Counted from the first letter of the stretch, positions 8,119 to 18,453 are shown. The stretch: 64,000 nt of DNA from an uncultured Tenacibaculum sp. (GCA_947501615.1 CANMWK010000011.1:124001-188000), one strand, 5' to 3'. Notes: a model not told the origin generated them from the sequence alone. Translations and numbers: made by a program.

Positions 8119-9276
8119 TTATTTCTTATTAAACTTATCTAAGATTTTTTCCATTTGCTTTCCAGCGGCTTCACGTCCACCAAGACCAAAAGATAATACA
8201 ACAGTTAAAGCAACTGCGCCTAAAGTAATACCGAAAGCAAGGTTAATAATATCGTCTGCAATTCCCATTCTGCGTAAACCAATAGCTAAAAATATTGCTA
8301 AGATTGCAATACGGATTATGTTTGCTATAAATGGATTGTCGTCTGATTTCAAGAAATTTTTAGATGCAATATTAGCAATCCAATTTCCAACGGCAAGTAT
8401 GATTAGTCCAAATAAAATATTACCACCTAATGTCACTATAGTGCTCATCATTTCAGATAACTTTGTGAATTCAAGCTTATCTATAGCAGTCATTAATCCG
8501 AATAATACAATAAAGGCATACACAACATTAGCTATTAATTTTTCAATATTAGCACTTCCAGTTAACGAAGTTAATCCAGCTTTTTGTAATACCTGATTTA
8601 CATTTAAACTATCTAATAAATCTCTAACTAATTCACTTAAGAATCTACCACCAACAACAAAAACAATCATAATTAAGGTAGCGACTAATATTTTTGGTAT
8701 TGCCTCAAAGAAACTTTGTAACATATCACTAGCAGGAGCAGAGATAGCTTCAAAATTTAGAATGTTTAAAGCGACAATTAATAGGGGGATAAAGATGAAA
8801 ATAAAAACAATTTTCTTCAATATTACCACTAAATTTAAATTTTCTGGGAGTTTTAGTTTAGGAGCGAATTTCTTAATAGTTTCACCTGATAATTCTACCA
8901 ATTCAGAAACGATTGTAGCTAACATATAACCGATATATCCGACTAAAGAAGCTCCAATAATATTAGGAATAAAGTTGGTGAAACCTTTTAAAAGATCTTT
9001 TACAGGTTCTAAAACACTTGTCATTCCTAATTTTTCTAGTGCTAGCATAAATACAAAAATCATGACCAAGTAATACACCAATTTACTAATCAAAGATCCG
9101 ATGTTTACTTTATCGTTATTTAATTTTTGATCTATTTGAGATTTTGCAAAAACTTTACCGATTAACTTTCTAATTAAACCAGCAATAAACCATCCGAGAA
9201 TAATAATAAGTATTGCGCTGATAGGACCGCCAAAAGATCCAGTAATGTCGTTAAATGTTTTTAGGATTTGTTCCAT
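8119..9276 (-). CDS. Mechanosensitive-channel-like membrane protein
   Basis: A 385-residue integral membrane protein with about ten hydrophobic helices, rich in Gly/Ala. It carries repeated segments (NIIGASLVGYIGYMLATIV, then GGNILFGLIILAVGNWIAN) like the conserved TM-helix repeats annotated beside MscS channels. The C-terminus LSFGLGGREAAGKQMEKI is typical of these small-conductance-like proteins. A full MscS beta domain is not evident, so gating or conductance is an inference. It is monocistronic, with a terminator after it and about 240 bp of unremarkable DNA between it and rocD. Confidence 0.75.
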   Translation of the reverse strand: MEQILKTFNDITGSFGGPISAILIIILGWFIAGLIRKLIGKVFAKSQIDQKLNNDKVNIGSLISKLVYYLVMIFVFMLALEKLGMTSVLEPVKDLLKGFTNFIPNIIGASLVGYIGYMLATIVSELVELSGETIKKFAPKLKLPENLNLVVILKKIVFIFIFIPLLIVALNILNFEAISAPASDMLQSFFEAIPKILVATLIMIVFVVGGRFLSELVRDLLDSLNVNQVLQKAGLTSLTGSANIEKLIANVVYAFIVLFGLMTAIDKLEFTKLSEMMSTIVTLGGNILFGLIILAVGNWIANIASKNFLKSDDNPFIANIIRIAILAIFLAIGLRRMGIADDIINLAFGITLGAVALTVVLSFGLGGREAAGKQMEKILDKFNKK

Positions 9277-9515
9277 ATATAGTTGATTTTTTGTTAATAT
9301 ACTTTTTTAGACCGCTTTGCGTTATAAAAGTCACTTAATAAGAGGTGAATAATTACAATTATTTGAGGTTAATTGCCTTTTAAAGATACTTAATATTTAG
9401 TATTTTGCACACCTTTTTAGGGATGATTTCTCTCCCACGCTGCTTTTTCGAAATTCTTCGAGAGAATAAAGGTACAGTAGGAATGGTTATTTTATAAATT
9501 TTTAAAAAATTAAGA

Positions 9516-10796
9516 ATGGCTGTTTTAGAAAAATTAACGTCACAGCAAGCAATCGATTTAGAAAACAAGTATGGAGCCCACAATTACCATCCGTTACCAG
9601 TAGTATTAAGTAAAGGAGAAGGTGTTTATGTTTGGGATGTGGAAGGTAAAAAATATTATGATTTTTTATCTGCTTATTCTGCTGTAAACCAAGGACACTG
9701 CCACCCAAAAATTGTTAATGCTATGGTTGAACAAGCTAAAACATTAACATTAACGTCCAGGGCTTTTTATAACGATATGTTAGGACAGTATGAGAAATAT
9801 GCTACAGAATATTTTGGTTTTGATAAATTATTACCGATGAATACTGGAGCAGAAGCTGTAGAAACTGCATTGAAAATCTGTAGAAAATGGGCGTATGAAG
9901 TTAAAGGAATTGATGAAAATGAAGCAGAAATTATAGTATGTAAAAATAATTTCCATGGAAGAACAACAACAATTATTTCATTTTCAAATGATCCAGTAGC
10001 GCGTAAGAATTTTGGGCCTTTTACAAATGGGTTTATCAAAATTGAATATGATAATCTACAAGCTTTAGAAGAAGCATTAGCGAATAACAAGAACGTAGCA
10101 GGATTTATGGCAGAACCGATTCAAGGTGAAGCAGGAGTTTATGTACCGTCTGAAGGATATTTAGCAGCAGCAAAAGCATTATGTGAAAAGTATAATGTAT
10201 TATTTATTGCTGATGAAGTACAAACAGGAATAGCTAGGACGGGTCGTTTATTAGCTACTTGTGGTAATTGTTCATGCGAGGATAAAAATTGTTCAGGTAC
10301 TCCAGATGTAAAACCAGACATCTTAATCTTAGGAAAAGCATTAAGTGGTGGAGCTTATCCTGTTTCAGCAGTATTGGCTAATGATGAAATCATGAATGTA
10401 ATTCGTCCTGGAAACCATGGGTCTACCTTTGGAGGAAATCCAATTGCAGCAGCGGTTGCTGTAGCGGCTTTAGAGGTTGTAAAAGATGAAAAATTAGCTG
10501 AAAATGCCGATCGTTTAGGAAAGATTTTCCGTGAAGAAATAGGTAAGTTAGTGGGTGAAACTGAGTTGGTAACGTTAGTAAGAGGTAAAGGATTATTAAA
10601 TGCTATTGTAATTAACGATACTGAAGAGAGTGAAACTGCTTGGAATATCTGTATGAAGTTACGTGATAATGGTTTATTAGCTAAACCTACACATGGAAAT
10701 ATTATTCGTTTTGCACCACCATTGGTAATGAATGAAGAAGAGCTTAGAGATTGTATTTCTATTATTAAGAAAACAATTGTAGAGTTTGAGAAATAG
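9516..10796 (+). CDS. rocD: Ornithine-oxo-acid transaminase
   Basis: A 426-residue PLP-dependent class III aminotransferase converting ornithine and 2-oxoglutarate to glutamate semialdehyde and glutamate. Landmarks: [14 protein letters not shown] start, [13 protein letters not shown] (PLP phosphate site), [21 protein letters not shown] (the Asp that binds the pyridine N), and the Schiff-base Lys in [18 protein letters not shown] (about residue 275). It has a short Cys-rich insert ([11 protein letters not shown], about residue 250) that looks metal- or disulfide-capable. The length fits OAT. It stands alone, with a strong terminator after it; it links arginine/ornithine catabolism with proline and glutamate. 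Confidence 0.93.
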   Translation: MAVLEKLTSQQAIDLENKYGAHNYHPLPVVLSKGEGVYVWDVEGKKYYDFLSAYSAVNQGHCHPKIVNAMVEQAKTLTLTSRAFYNDMLGQYEKYATEYFGFDKLLPMNTGAEAVETALKICRKWAYEVKGIDENEAEIIVCKNNFHGRTTTIISFSNDPVARKNFGPFTNGFIKIEYDNLQALEEALANNKNVAGFMAEPIQGEAGVYVPSEGYLAAAKALCEKYNVLFIADEVQTGIARTGRLLATCGNCSCEDKNCSGTPDVKPDILILGKALSGGAYPVSAVLANDEIMNVIRPGNHGSTFGGNPIAAAVAVAALEVVKDEKLAENADRLGKIFREEIGKLVGETELVTLVRGKGLLNAIVINDTEESETAWNICMKLRDNGLLAKPTHGNIIRFAPPLVMNEEELRDCISIIKKTIVEFEK

Positions 10797-10872
10797 TAAT
10801 GATTTTTATAATTTTCTGTATCAAGAAAATATTTAGATATCATTACAAGTTATGGCAAACGTCTTTTTGTAT

Positions 10873-10910
10873 AAATGCTTTCAAAAATGTACTCATTTTT
10901 GAAAGCATTT
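10873..10910 (+). terminator. Rho-independent terminator of rocD
   Basis: A 17-bp perfect stem (AAATGCTTTCAAAAATG and its complement) around a TACT loop, followed by T-rich DNA. The rest of 10797-11090 holds only the upstream region of the next gene. Confidence 0.9.
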
Positions 10911-11057
10911 TTGTTTGTGATTTTTTGTATAATGAAATGGTGTAATAATTTTTAGAGGTTTCCATTGTAATATAGATCGTCTAAAATATATACTTCGTAG
11001 ATTTATTTTTTCTTTATTAACCCTGTTTTCAGGGATGTTATTGGGGAATTTAAGATT

Positions 11058-11065
11058 TAGGTTTG
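11058..11065 (+). promoter_or_regulatory. -7 box of the T9SS cargo gene
   Basis: TAGGTTTG matches TAnnTTTG, 25 bp before the ATG. No perfect TTG lies at 19-21 bp, so the match is partial. A small dyad (CCCTGTTTTCAGGG) lies just upstream at about 11020-11033. Confidence 0.45.
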
Positions 11066-11090
11066 CATAAACTTTAATCTTTTAATAATT

Positions 11091-14000
11091 ATGAAACCAA
11101 ATAATCCCTATTTAAAAATTAAACTCATATTACTATGCATTGTCTTTTGCAATAGTAAGTACATGTTTTCTCAACACGATCATCATAATCAACATGGTCA
11201 TGTACACCAATCCATGCGTTTAGCACCAAACAGTACTGCAACACACAAAGCTGTTCAATCAGGTGTGTGGAGTGATACTAGTACTTGGGGAGGAGAAATA
11301 CCTTCAAACGACGCAAAAGTAATCATTCCTGCATCTATTACTGTTACTGTAGATAAGGTCTTCAATGAAAGATTATCAACGATACGTGTAGATGGTACAT
11401 TATTGTTTTCAACAAAAGTAAATACACAGTTGAATGTGGAAACAATAGTAACCATGCCTCACAGTAGCTTAATTATAGGAACAGAAAACGACCCTATAAA
11501 TGAAGATGTAAGTGCTAAAATACTTTTCATAGATACCGGAGATATTGATACGAATTATGACCCACAACTATTAAGTAGAGGAATAATAGCGTTAGGAAAA
11601 ATAGTATTTTATGGAGCTGAAAAAACAAGTTTTGTAAAAGCGAATCAATGGTTTCCTTCAGGTACTTCATCTTTTGAGTTAGAAACAGCACCTTTAAATT
11701 GGAGTATAGGAGACAGAATTGTTTTATCTGGTATTTTAAATAAACAGCAAGAGGAGTTTACTATTAAAAATATCGTAGGAAAAACAATAACATTAGATCA
11801 TCCTACAACTAATGATAGATTGGTAAGCTCATCTAATGAAGTATTTAATGGTTTATATCCATATGTAGCTAATTATTCTAGAAACATCATTTTAGAATCA
11901 GAAAATAAAGTAGACATACATCGTAGAGGGCATATCATGTTTATGCATCAGCAAGAAGTTGATATGAAATATGTTCAGTTAGAAGAATTAGGTAGAACCA
12001 ATAAGGCTATTGAATTGGAAAAACCAGTTACAGCTCCTACTACCAATGTAGTAGGGAGATATGCTTTGCATTTTCATAGAGCAGGAGATATGGATAAAAA
12101 TGGAAGAAGTGGTTATGTAAAAGGTTGTGTAGTATGGGGAAGCCCAGGTTGGGGGTTTGTAAATCACGAATCTAATGTTTGGTTTGATGATAATGCTTCT
12201 TACAATGTGTTAGGTTCCCATTTTACAGATGAAAATGGATCAGAATTAGGTGGATTTAGAAGGAATATCGCAATATATTCTAAAGGATCTATAAATAATG
12301 CAGGTGATTGGGCAGAAAAAAGAAGAGAAAATGGAGATCATGGACATAGTGGTGTTGGTTTTTGGGCAACTACAGGTGCTACTGTGAGATGGGATGGAAA
12401 TATTGCAACAGATCAAAATATGTCTGGTTTTGCTATTATTTCAAGAAAAGCTCCAGATGATTTACATGAATATGATTACAACGTACATGATGATCCTTCT
12501 CAAGGAGGCGGACGTAAATTGGTAAATGCAAAACATGTAGGAATTAATTTTTTTAAGAACAATATTAATTATGGAGGTGTACATGGACTTACTATTGTTG
12601 ATCTTGAATTGAATGGGATGTTCAATACAAACAATCTTTTTGAAAACTTTATATCACTAAATACTATAAGTAGGAATGGCTTAATGATTACTTATATGAG
12701 AAATCTACATTTAAAAAATGTAAAGGTATTACGAGATGATGTGTTGAAAGCGTCAAAGCATAAAGGAGCTGTAGGAATTTACGTAAATTCTACTTTCGAT
12801 CATTTATTCAGACTATCAACAAAAGGATGGAGTATTATTGAAAATGTAACAGTTTATGGTTTTGTAAACGGGTTTCAGATCATTAGGGACAAGTCAGGTA
12901 AACTGAGTGAGAAAAATGATAATAAATTATATATAGATAATCAGAGCTCTTTCTTTTTAAAAGGAGGACAGATTGCGGATAATATGGATATAAATCATTT
13001 TAAGGATAATGTAGATATCAATAAGATTCCTAATAGACCTTATTTTTCTGTAGCACCAGGTATTCATAATGAAGAAGTTCAATTAAAAATTATTTCGGAA
13101 CCAGGAACTACTGTGTATTATTCTTATGGAGTATCGGGAAGTAGTTGGAGACAAGATACTTCAGCAATTAAAGGCTTAGATCTTAAAGATGCCAATAAAT
13201 ACAATGGAGAAACGATAACTTTTAACACAAAGCGTTCTGTTATTTTTGCTGTTGCGGTTAAAGATGGTTTACAGAGTCGAGTACGATCAGGTTGGTATTA
13301 TGTAGAAGAGAAAACAGACGAAGTTGTGGCAGTTAGTGGTTTACAACTTAAAAATGATGAAGCAATATCACTTGTAGTTGAAAACAAAATGCCAGCTCCC
13401 CATTATCATATTCATCCTACGAATGCTTCAGATAAATCAGTTGTATGGTCTTCTTCTAATGAAGATATTATGAAAGTTGATCCTAACACAGGCGAAATTA
13501 CAGCAATAGCTACTGGGGAGGCAACTCTTGTTGTTAGATCATTGTCAAATGATAAGATATTTGATACAACAAAAGTCATTGTGTCAGAAGAAAATCCTGA
13601 TACAGATTCAACAGTTGCTGTTACTGGAGTTACTGTAAATGTTTCTGAGATAACGTTAGATTTAGGAGAAGAAATTACAGTAGTATCAGAAATAACACCT
13701 TCTAATGCAACAAATAAAACTGTAGTTTGGACTTCTTCAAATGAGGCGGTTGCTTATGTAAATGATTTAGGTAAAGTTGTAGGGTTATCAGAAGGAAATG
13801 CTATTTTAACTGTGGCTACTGACGATGGAGATTTTAAGAGAAGTATTACAGTTGTTGTGAAAGAAGATGTTCCAGTTGGGAATGTAAAAATAAACACATA
13901 TCAAGCAGAAGATTCAGATATACAAAAGAGTAGTCGTATTACAAGTAATGTTCATCATCAAGGATACACAGGTACGGGATATGTAGATTATGGCGGGGAT

Positions 14001-14531
14001 ACAAGTTATATAGAATGGAGTAATGTTGAGTTTTTAGAAGAAAATACAACTATCATGTTTACCTATGCTAACGGTTCTAGTTCAAATCGTAGTTGTGAGC
14101 TTTTTGTAGATGGTAAAAGTTATGGAGTAGTTGGGTTTACAAACTCAGGAGGTTGGTCTAATTGGATTACAACTGAGGGTAAAAATATATCGATAGCTAA
14201 AGGAATACATCGAGTAAGATTAGTAGCAAACACTAGAAGTGGAGGACCTAATTTAGATAAAATGGAACTTGTAAACGAAATAAAACCACTTACTCAATTC
14301 TCAATAAAAGTATTTCCAAACCCTACCAATACTCAGCAAGTAACTATTGAAACAGAGGAAGTAGGGGGGATAATCCGTATTTTTGATAACCAAGGGAATT
14401 TGATCTTAAATACTACTATGGTTAATAGCTCTGAAACTTTAGATGTTTCTAATTTAGTAAAAGGAATATATATAGTAGAAGTAGAAAATGTTTTTGGAGT
14501 TAAAAATAGAAAGAAGCTGATAGTGAATTAA
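11091..14531 (+). CDS. Secreted G8-domain beta-helix protein with BIG2, CBM6-like and T9SS sorting domains
   Basis: A 1146-residue secreted mosaic. In order: signal peptide (1-28, ending FSQ); a His-rich stretch HDHHNQHGHVHQ (29-40); a G8-like domain (about 50-170, GVWSDTSTWGGEIP); a right-handed beta-helix region (about 250-600) with GRYALHFHRAGD and NHESNVWFDDN; a chitobiase-C-like beta domain (about 647-740); two BIG2 Ig-like repeats (745-835 and 841-925, each with VVWSSSNE or VVWTSSNE); a CBM6-like module (932-1060, YQAEDSDIQKSS, GYVDYGGD); and a type A sorting domain (1069-1146, VFPNPT to LKKLIVN-like end). The G8/beta-helix combination recalls eukaryotic CEMIP/TMEM2 hyaluronan-degrading proteins. 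A surface polysaccharide-acting role is inferred. Confidence 0.85.
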   Translation: MKPNNPYLKIKLILLCIVFCNSKYMFSQHDHHNQHGHVHQSMRLAPNSTATHKAVQSGVWSDTSTWGGEIPSNDAKVIIPASITVTVDKVFNERLSTIRVDGTLLFSTKVNTQLNVETIVTMPHSSLIIGTENDPINEDVSAKILFIDTGDIDTNYDPQLLSRGIIALGKIVFYGAEKTSFVKANQWFPSGTSSFELETAPLNWSIGDRIVLSGILNKQQEEFTIKNIVGKTITLDHPTTNDRLVSSSNEVFNGLYPYVANYSRNIILESENKVDIHRRGHIMFMHQQEVDMKYVQLEELGRTNKAIELEKPVTAPTTNVVGRYALHFHRAGDMDKNGRSGYVKGCVVWGSPGWGFVNHESNVWFDDNASYNVLGSHFTDENGSELGGFRRNIAIYSKGSINNAGDWAEKRRENGDHGHSGVGFWATTGATVRWDGNIATDQNMSGFAIISRKAPDDLHEYDYNVHDDPSQGGGRKLVNAKHVGINFFKNNINYGGVHGLTIVDLELNGMFNTNNLFENFISLNTISRNGLMITYMRNLHLKNVKVLRDDVLKASKHKGAVGIYVNSTFDHLFRLSTKGWSIIENVTVYGFVNGFQIIRDKSGKLSEKNDNKLYIDNQSSFFLKGGQIADNMDINHFKDNVDINKIPNRPYFSVAPGIHNEEVQLKIISEPGTTVYYSYGVSGSSWRQDTSAIKGLDLKDANKYNGETITFNTKRSVIFAVAVKDGLQSRVRSGWYYVEEKTDEVVAVSGLQLKNDEAISLVVENKMPAPHYHIHPTNASDKSVVWSSSNEDIMKVDPNTGEITAIATGEATLVVRSLSNDKIFDTTKVIVSEENPDTDSTVAVTGVTVNVSEITLDLGEEITVVSEITPSNATNKTVVWTSSNEAVAYVNDLGKVVGLSEGNAILTVATDDGDFKRSITVVVKEDVPVGNVKINTYQAEDSDIQKSSRITSNVHHQGYTGTGYVDYGGDTSYIEWSNVEFLEENTTIMFTYANGSSSNRSCELFVDGKSYGVVGFTNSGGWSNWITTEGKNISIAKGIHRVRLVANTRSGGPNLDKMELVNEIKPLTQFSIKVFPNPTNTQQVTIETEEVGGIIRIFDNQGNLILNTTMVNSSETLDVSNLVKGIYIVEVENVFGVKNRKKLIVN

Positions 14532-14558
14532 CATGAGTTTTATTTCAAATATTAAATT

Positions 14559-14590
14559 AAAAATGGTGTGCCAATTGGTACACCATTTTT
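14559..14590. terminator. Bidirectional terminator
   Basis: A 14-bp stem (AAAAATGGTGTGCC, one G-T wobble) around AATT with A-run and T-run flanks, placed between the convergent cargo and helicase genes. Confidence 0.88.
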
Positions 14591-14610
14591 AATTGTAACT
14601 CCTAATTAAA

Positions 14611-17595
14611 TTACGTTGTCATTTCATAAACATGTAAATGTTTTTTCAATACTCCAGAAGGCGTGTTTTTTGTTTCGTCAAAAATTCTGGTATCTCCAAA
14701 TAAAATAAAACTATCTTTAGCTCTGGATACTGAAACATTTAGCATGTTAGGTTTATTATCTTTTTCAAAAAACATAGTACCTTCATCATCATTAGTATAT
14801 ACAGAACTAAATAAAATAATACTACGTTCTGCTCCTTGTAATGCATGTACTGTCCCTAATTTGATGTTAGTAACCTTAAAACCAGCTTCAAGTAAGGCTT
14901 TTGATAACTCTCCTTTCTGACTAGCAAAAGGAGTAATAATTCCTAAAACTTCTTCAATATGTTCTACTTGATAGGCATCCTTAATTTTTTCTTTATTTTG
15001 CTGTAACCATGTTATGATAGCTTTTACTTCTTGTATATTTTGACGACTATTATATTTTCGTTCACTAACTCCTTCGATATGATAAGCCATCATTGATGGA
15101 AAGGCTTGTTCTTCTTTCGCTTTACCTTTCATAGGTTTTAAAATACCACCATAAGCTAATTCATTACAAAAATCAATAATTTCATCATTACAACGTCTAT
15201 GTTCTAGTAAGATTAAACCTTGTTCTTTTGTATCTGCAATAGGAGTTTCAAATTCACAAGAATTCTGAGCCATTTTCATGATGCATCCATTAGAAGCTAA
15301 AACACCAGAGGTTTCTAAAGAAAGCATGTCTTGTTCCTGTTGTATGATATGTAAACTTGATAGATTTCCTTTATCTATTCGTGAAGGAATAGACCAAATA
15401 GGTTCTATTTGTTTTAAATCTCCAACAACAAAAGCTTTTTTAGCTAATGCAAAAACAGGAATACTTACTTCCGGAGTTACTTGTCCTGCTTCATCAATGA
15501 TTAATAAATCAATAAAATCATACAAAGGAAAATACTCGAAAACAGGCCTTCCATTTTCATTTTCACCTTGATATTGACTATATAAAAAATGACTTGGAGC
15601 AGTGTAAAAAGTAGCAACGAAACACGGAGTTAACATAGCTCTTCGCTTCCATTTTAGCATTATAGCATGTTCTCCAGTTCCTCGTTCTGTGTCCTCTTCT
15701 AAAGCTTCTCTTGTAGCTAATAACCATCTCCCTTCCCAATAATGAGTAGCTAATAAGAATGCTTTATGGCGTAAAGAAATATCTAGTTCGTCATAATAAA
15801 AACGAGGTGTTGGGTTTTTTGAATTTAATTTTTCAAACTCCGAAGCCCATAAATCATCTTCTTTAGTAATCGGAAAACTTTGCATATCCATTTGTTGTAG
15901 CCAATTTTTTAGCTTCAAATTAGATTGTAATGCAATGTTTAAATAATTGATTAATTCTTTTAAATAAGTGTTCGTTTTCTCTTTATCACTAATAATGCTT
16001 TCTTTAATTTTAAAAATCCATTGTTTATCTTCTAAATTTTCTTCCGTATTAACTTTGAAATATTCTTTTACAAGAGATAAGAAATTAGGTTTTTTAGAAC
16101 TAGCTTTTAAAGTACTTAAAATGGTTCGCCATTCTGTAAGTTTTGCAATATTAAAGTTTTCTCGATGTACATGATCTTCCTGGTGTAATAGTGCGGTATT
16201 AATTTTTTGAATAGAATTCAAAAGATTTTTAGGGAAATCGACACTTTCTATTAATTGCTCTTCAATAATTAAAATTTCATCTTGTATATGTGCAATAGCA
16301 TCATCAATAGAGTTGTTTTCTACATTAAAATAGTTGCAATATTGAGTTAGGAAATAATATTCAGCTTCTTCTAAATACGTTTCATTTTCAAGATCACATA
16401 AGGTACCTTGATGTTTAAATAAATTTCCTTTTAAGAAATTAATACCTTTTAAATGTTTTTCATTTTTTCCATTAGAAGGAAGGTAAGTGGCATAGCCTTT
16501 AAAATCAGGAATCCATCGTTCAGATAAGGATGTTAAACTACTTTCAGAATTAATAAAACTATCAATAATATTTGTTACAGCTTGGTTGTTATTAGAACAA
16601 GCCAGCACTATGGGAGGTTCTTCATCAATAATAGCGCTTTTTACTACCTCTGTAGCTACTAAACTTTGTAATAATGTTGTTTTTCCTGTTCCAGGAGGAC
16701 CATTAACTGCTGTTACAGAGCTTTCGTCTGCAGATAAATAAGATAATAATGTTTTACGCTGACTTACAGATAATGGAAATTGATTAGACATTTGTCCTAA
16801 ATGCAGGTGATTATAGTTTAAAAAGTCATCATCAGTAATGGCATCTTTTTTTTCAACCTGTAGTGGATTAATTATCTTAGAAAGTAATGGCAGTTCTTCA
16901 TCATAATTTAAAATGTTTTCGTAAAGAAACAGGATACTTTTTGCGGTAGAAGTTTTTGAACTGAGCGCAAAATATGTTAACTTAAATTGTGTCGTGTATT
17001 TTTCTACTCGATAATGAAATAAGTTCTTAAATGTTATTGCTTGAAAAACTTCATTAATATAATCCCAATACACATCCCAAGCAACAGGTTCATCTTCATT
17101 TTCTGGTATTGGAGGGGCTATTTCTCTAGCATCTAAAACAGTATCTATAGCTGTGAAAATAAAATCATTTTTAACATCAGCCATAGGAGTCATGTAATTA
17201 CGAACAATCAGAGGGAATAGATCTTTAGGAGCAGATAATTGTCCTAGTCTATTTACCGTAGCATATATCCAAAAAGGATGAATAATTCGTTGTTTAAATT
17301 TGGTGTTATCTGTTTGATATGCTAAATGAAAAGGAGCGATTAAGATTTTTGTTTGATCAATCTTATGCCAGTTACTACTATCTTTTTTTAAGACTCCTCT
17401 TAGTCTGTTAATTCTTCGTTCTTCCGCGTCTACTAATTCAGTAGCTTGTTTATTGTGAATAAATCCATCACTAAGATTTGAATTGTTTTGATGAAATAAG
17501 TTTTTGATTTTAGTAATATCTACAGCTAGATTTTCACTATCTGTTAAACTATTTTTGTAATACTGTAACCAGTTTTTATGCATCATAATATTCAC
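14611..17595 (-). CDS. Superfamily I helicase, UPF1/DNA2-like AAA protein
   Basis: A 994-residue cytosolic SF1 helicase. Walker A is GPPGTGKTTLLQSL (about residue 300), Walker B LLIIDEAGQVTP (about 695), then GDLKQIEPIWS, LLEHRRCNDEIIDF and the C-terminal LGTVHALQGAERSIILFSSV and VSVSRAKDSFILFGD. These are the classic motifs I-VI of the UPF1-like class. Nearly 400 residues separate motifs I and II, largely helical, as in many large bacterial members. The N-terminal 270 residues have no recognisable domain. It is monocistronic with no nuclease or methylase partner, so a defence role cannot be claimed; DNA/RNA repair or turnover is plausible. Confidence 0.85.
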   Translation of the reverse strand: MNIMMHKNWLQYYKNSLTDSENLAVDITKIKNLFHQNNSNLSDGFIHNKQATELVDAEERRINRLRGVLKKDSSNWHKIDQTKILIAPFHLAYQTDNTKFKQRIIHPFWIYATVNRLGQLSAPKDLFPLIVRNYMTPMADVKNDFIFTAIDTVLDAREIAPPIPENEDEPVAWDVYWDYINEVFQAITFKNLFHYRVEKYTTQFKLTYFALSSKTSTAKSILFLYENILNYDEELPLLSKIINPLQVEKKDAITDDDFLNYNHLHLGQMSNQFPLSVSQRKTLLSYLSADESSVTAVNGPPGTGKTTLLQSLVATEVVKSAIIDEEPPIVLACSNNNQAVTNIIDSFINSESSLTSLSERWIPDFKGYATYLPSNGKNEKHLKGINFLKGNLFKHQGTLCDLENETYLEEAEYYFLTQYCNYFNVENNSIDDAIAHIQDEILIIEEQLIESVDFPKNLLNSIQKINTALLHQEDHVHRENFNIAKLTEWRTILSTLKASSKKPNFLSLVKEYFKVNTEENLEDKQWIFKIKESIISDKEKTNTYLKELINYLNIALQSNLKLKNWLQQMDMQSFPITKEDDLWASEFEKLNSKNPTPRFYYDELDISLRHKAFLLATHYWEGRWLLATREALEEDTERGTGEHAIMLKWKRRAMLTPCFVATFYTAPSHFLYSQYQGENENGRPVFEYFPLYDFIDLLIIDEAGQVTPEVSIPVFALAKKAFVVGDLKQIEPIWSIPSRIDKGNLSSLHIIQQEQDMLSLETSGVLASNGCIMKMAQNSCEFETPIADTKEQGLILLEHRRCNDEIIDFCNELAYGGILKPMKGKAKEEQAFPSMMAYHIEGVSERKYNSRQNIQEVKAIITWLQQNKEKIKDAYQVEHIEEVLGIITPFASQKGELSKALLEAGFKVTNIKLGTVHALQGAERSIILFSSVYTNDDEGTMFFEKDNKPNMLNVSVSRAKDSFILFGDTRIFDETKNTPSGVLKKHLHVYEMTT

Positions 17596-17671
17596 ATTAA
17601 ACGTATAAAAGTGGGCGAAAATAGGATATTAATAAAATAAGAAGTTCTTTTTTTTAGTTTTTTTATTAACG

Positions 17672-17701
17672 AAAAAGCAGATGACTACTCATCTGCTTTT
17701 T
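17672..17701 (-). terminator. Rho-independent terminator
   Basis: Perfect 13-bp stem AAAAAGCAGATGA with loop CTAC and flanking T-runs, between the inverted-repeat-flanked gene and the helicase gene. Confidence 0.88.
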
Positions 17702-17756
17702 TGAAATTATGTGTAACGTTTAGTGTAAAATACGTCTTAATGCATTTTTACATAGT

Positions 17757-18308
17757 GTTGTATGCTGTTTATCTTTTTTCCTCTTTCAGTGTTTTTAATT
17801 TAAGCATAATATTCAAACCGAAATTATGTTTATTGATTCCTTCAAAATCTTTGTTAGTTATTGCAAAATTATATCCGTACACGATTCTAAAAACTCCAAA
17901 CCCTATTCCAATCTCAGGTCTAAATCGAAGTGAGTTTTCTTGAAAGTCAGTATAATTAATTACATTGAATCCCATGTTCATACCTGCAACACCACCTCCC
18001 ATCCAAAAACCAGCTTTTAAACCCCAAATGAAATCATTAGAAAGTTTAAACTCATTTGACAATCCATAAATTAATGTGCTTGGGTGATATCCAATAACTC
18101 CATCTTTCATTATTCCGATTCCTATTTCTGCGAAGTGATTTTTTTGAATTTGATAACCTGTTATGATGGTCAAATTTTTCTTCATATAATACTGATGATA
18201 GATGGAGTCGTTTGTATTCAAGGAATCAGATTGTCCAAAACCAATTATGGGAATGAATGCAAGGGTCAATATTAAAAATCCTGATAGTTTCATCTTATGG
18301 CATACAAC
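17757..18308. repeat. Inverted repeat pair GTTGTATGC/GCATACAAC flanking one gene
   Basis: GTTGTATGC at 17757-17765 and its exact complement at 18300-18308 bracket the single gene 17769-18293 with 3 and 6 bp to spare. Beyond the right arm, CAAGTT (18323-18328) pairs with AACTTG (18336-18341), and GCATA (18300-18304) could pair with TATGC (18344-18348), giving a nested hairpin reminiscent of a cassette recombination site. Confidence 0.6.
17769..18293 (-). CDS. Exported protein of unknown function, possible small beta-barrel
   Basis: A 174-residue protein with a clear signal peptide (MKLSGFLILTLAFIPIIGFG, ending GQ). The mature part alternates hydrophobic and polar residues with glycine-rich strands (AEIGIGIMKDGVIGY, LKAGFWMGGGVAGMNMGF, PEIGIGFGVFRIVYGYNF), as in small outer-membrane barrels. 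I recognise no named family. It is flanked by 9-bp inverted repeats and sits alone between two terminated units, which suggests it moved as a cassette. Confidence 0.65.
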   Translation of the reverse strand: MKLSGFLILTLAFIPIIGFGQSDSLNTNDSIYHQYYMKKNLTIITGYQIQKNHFAEIGIGIMKDGVIGYHPSTLIYGLSNEFKLSNDFIWGLKAGFWMGGGVAGMNMGFNVINYTDFQENSLRFRPEIGIGFGVFRIVYGYNFAITNKDFEGINKHNFGLNIMLKLKTLKEEKR

Positions 18309-18453
18309 GTGTAAACATAAAGCAAGTTTAATTTGAACTTGTATATGCTACACTTATTTCAATATTTAGGTTCTTATCATAAATTCCAATTTACAAAAGT
18401 TATAAAATTCCAAAACAAATCTTTTGAAATAGCAAAAGAGGTCTTGGAGCTAA

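Noticed and set aside
8015..8596. A 193-codon open frame on the plus strand.
   Set aside because: It is wholly antisense to the channel gene and the rlmD start, with no family resemblance; low-GC coding DNA often yields such mirror frames.
14611..17595. UPF1-like helicase as part of a phage-defence system.
   Set aside because: No nuclease, methylase, protease or other effector is linked; the gene is isolated by terminators on both sides.
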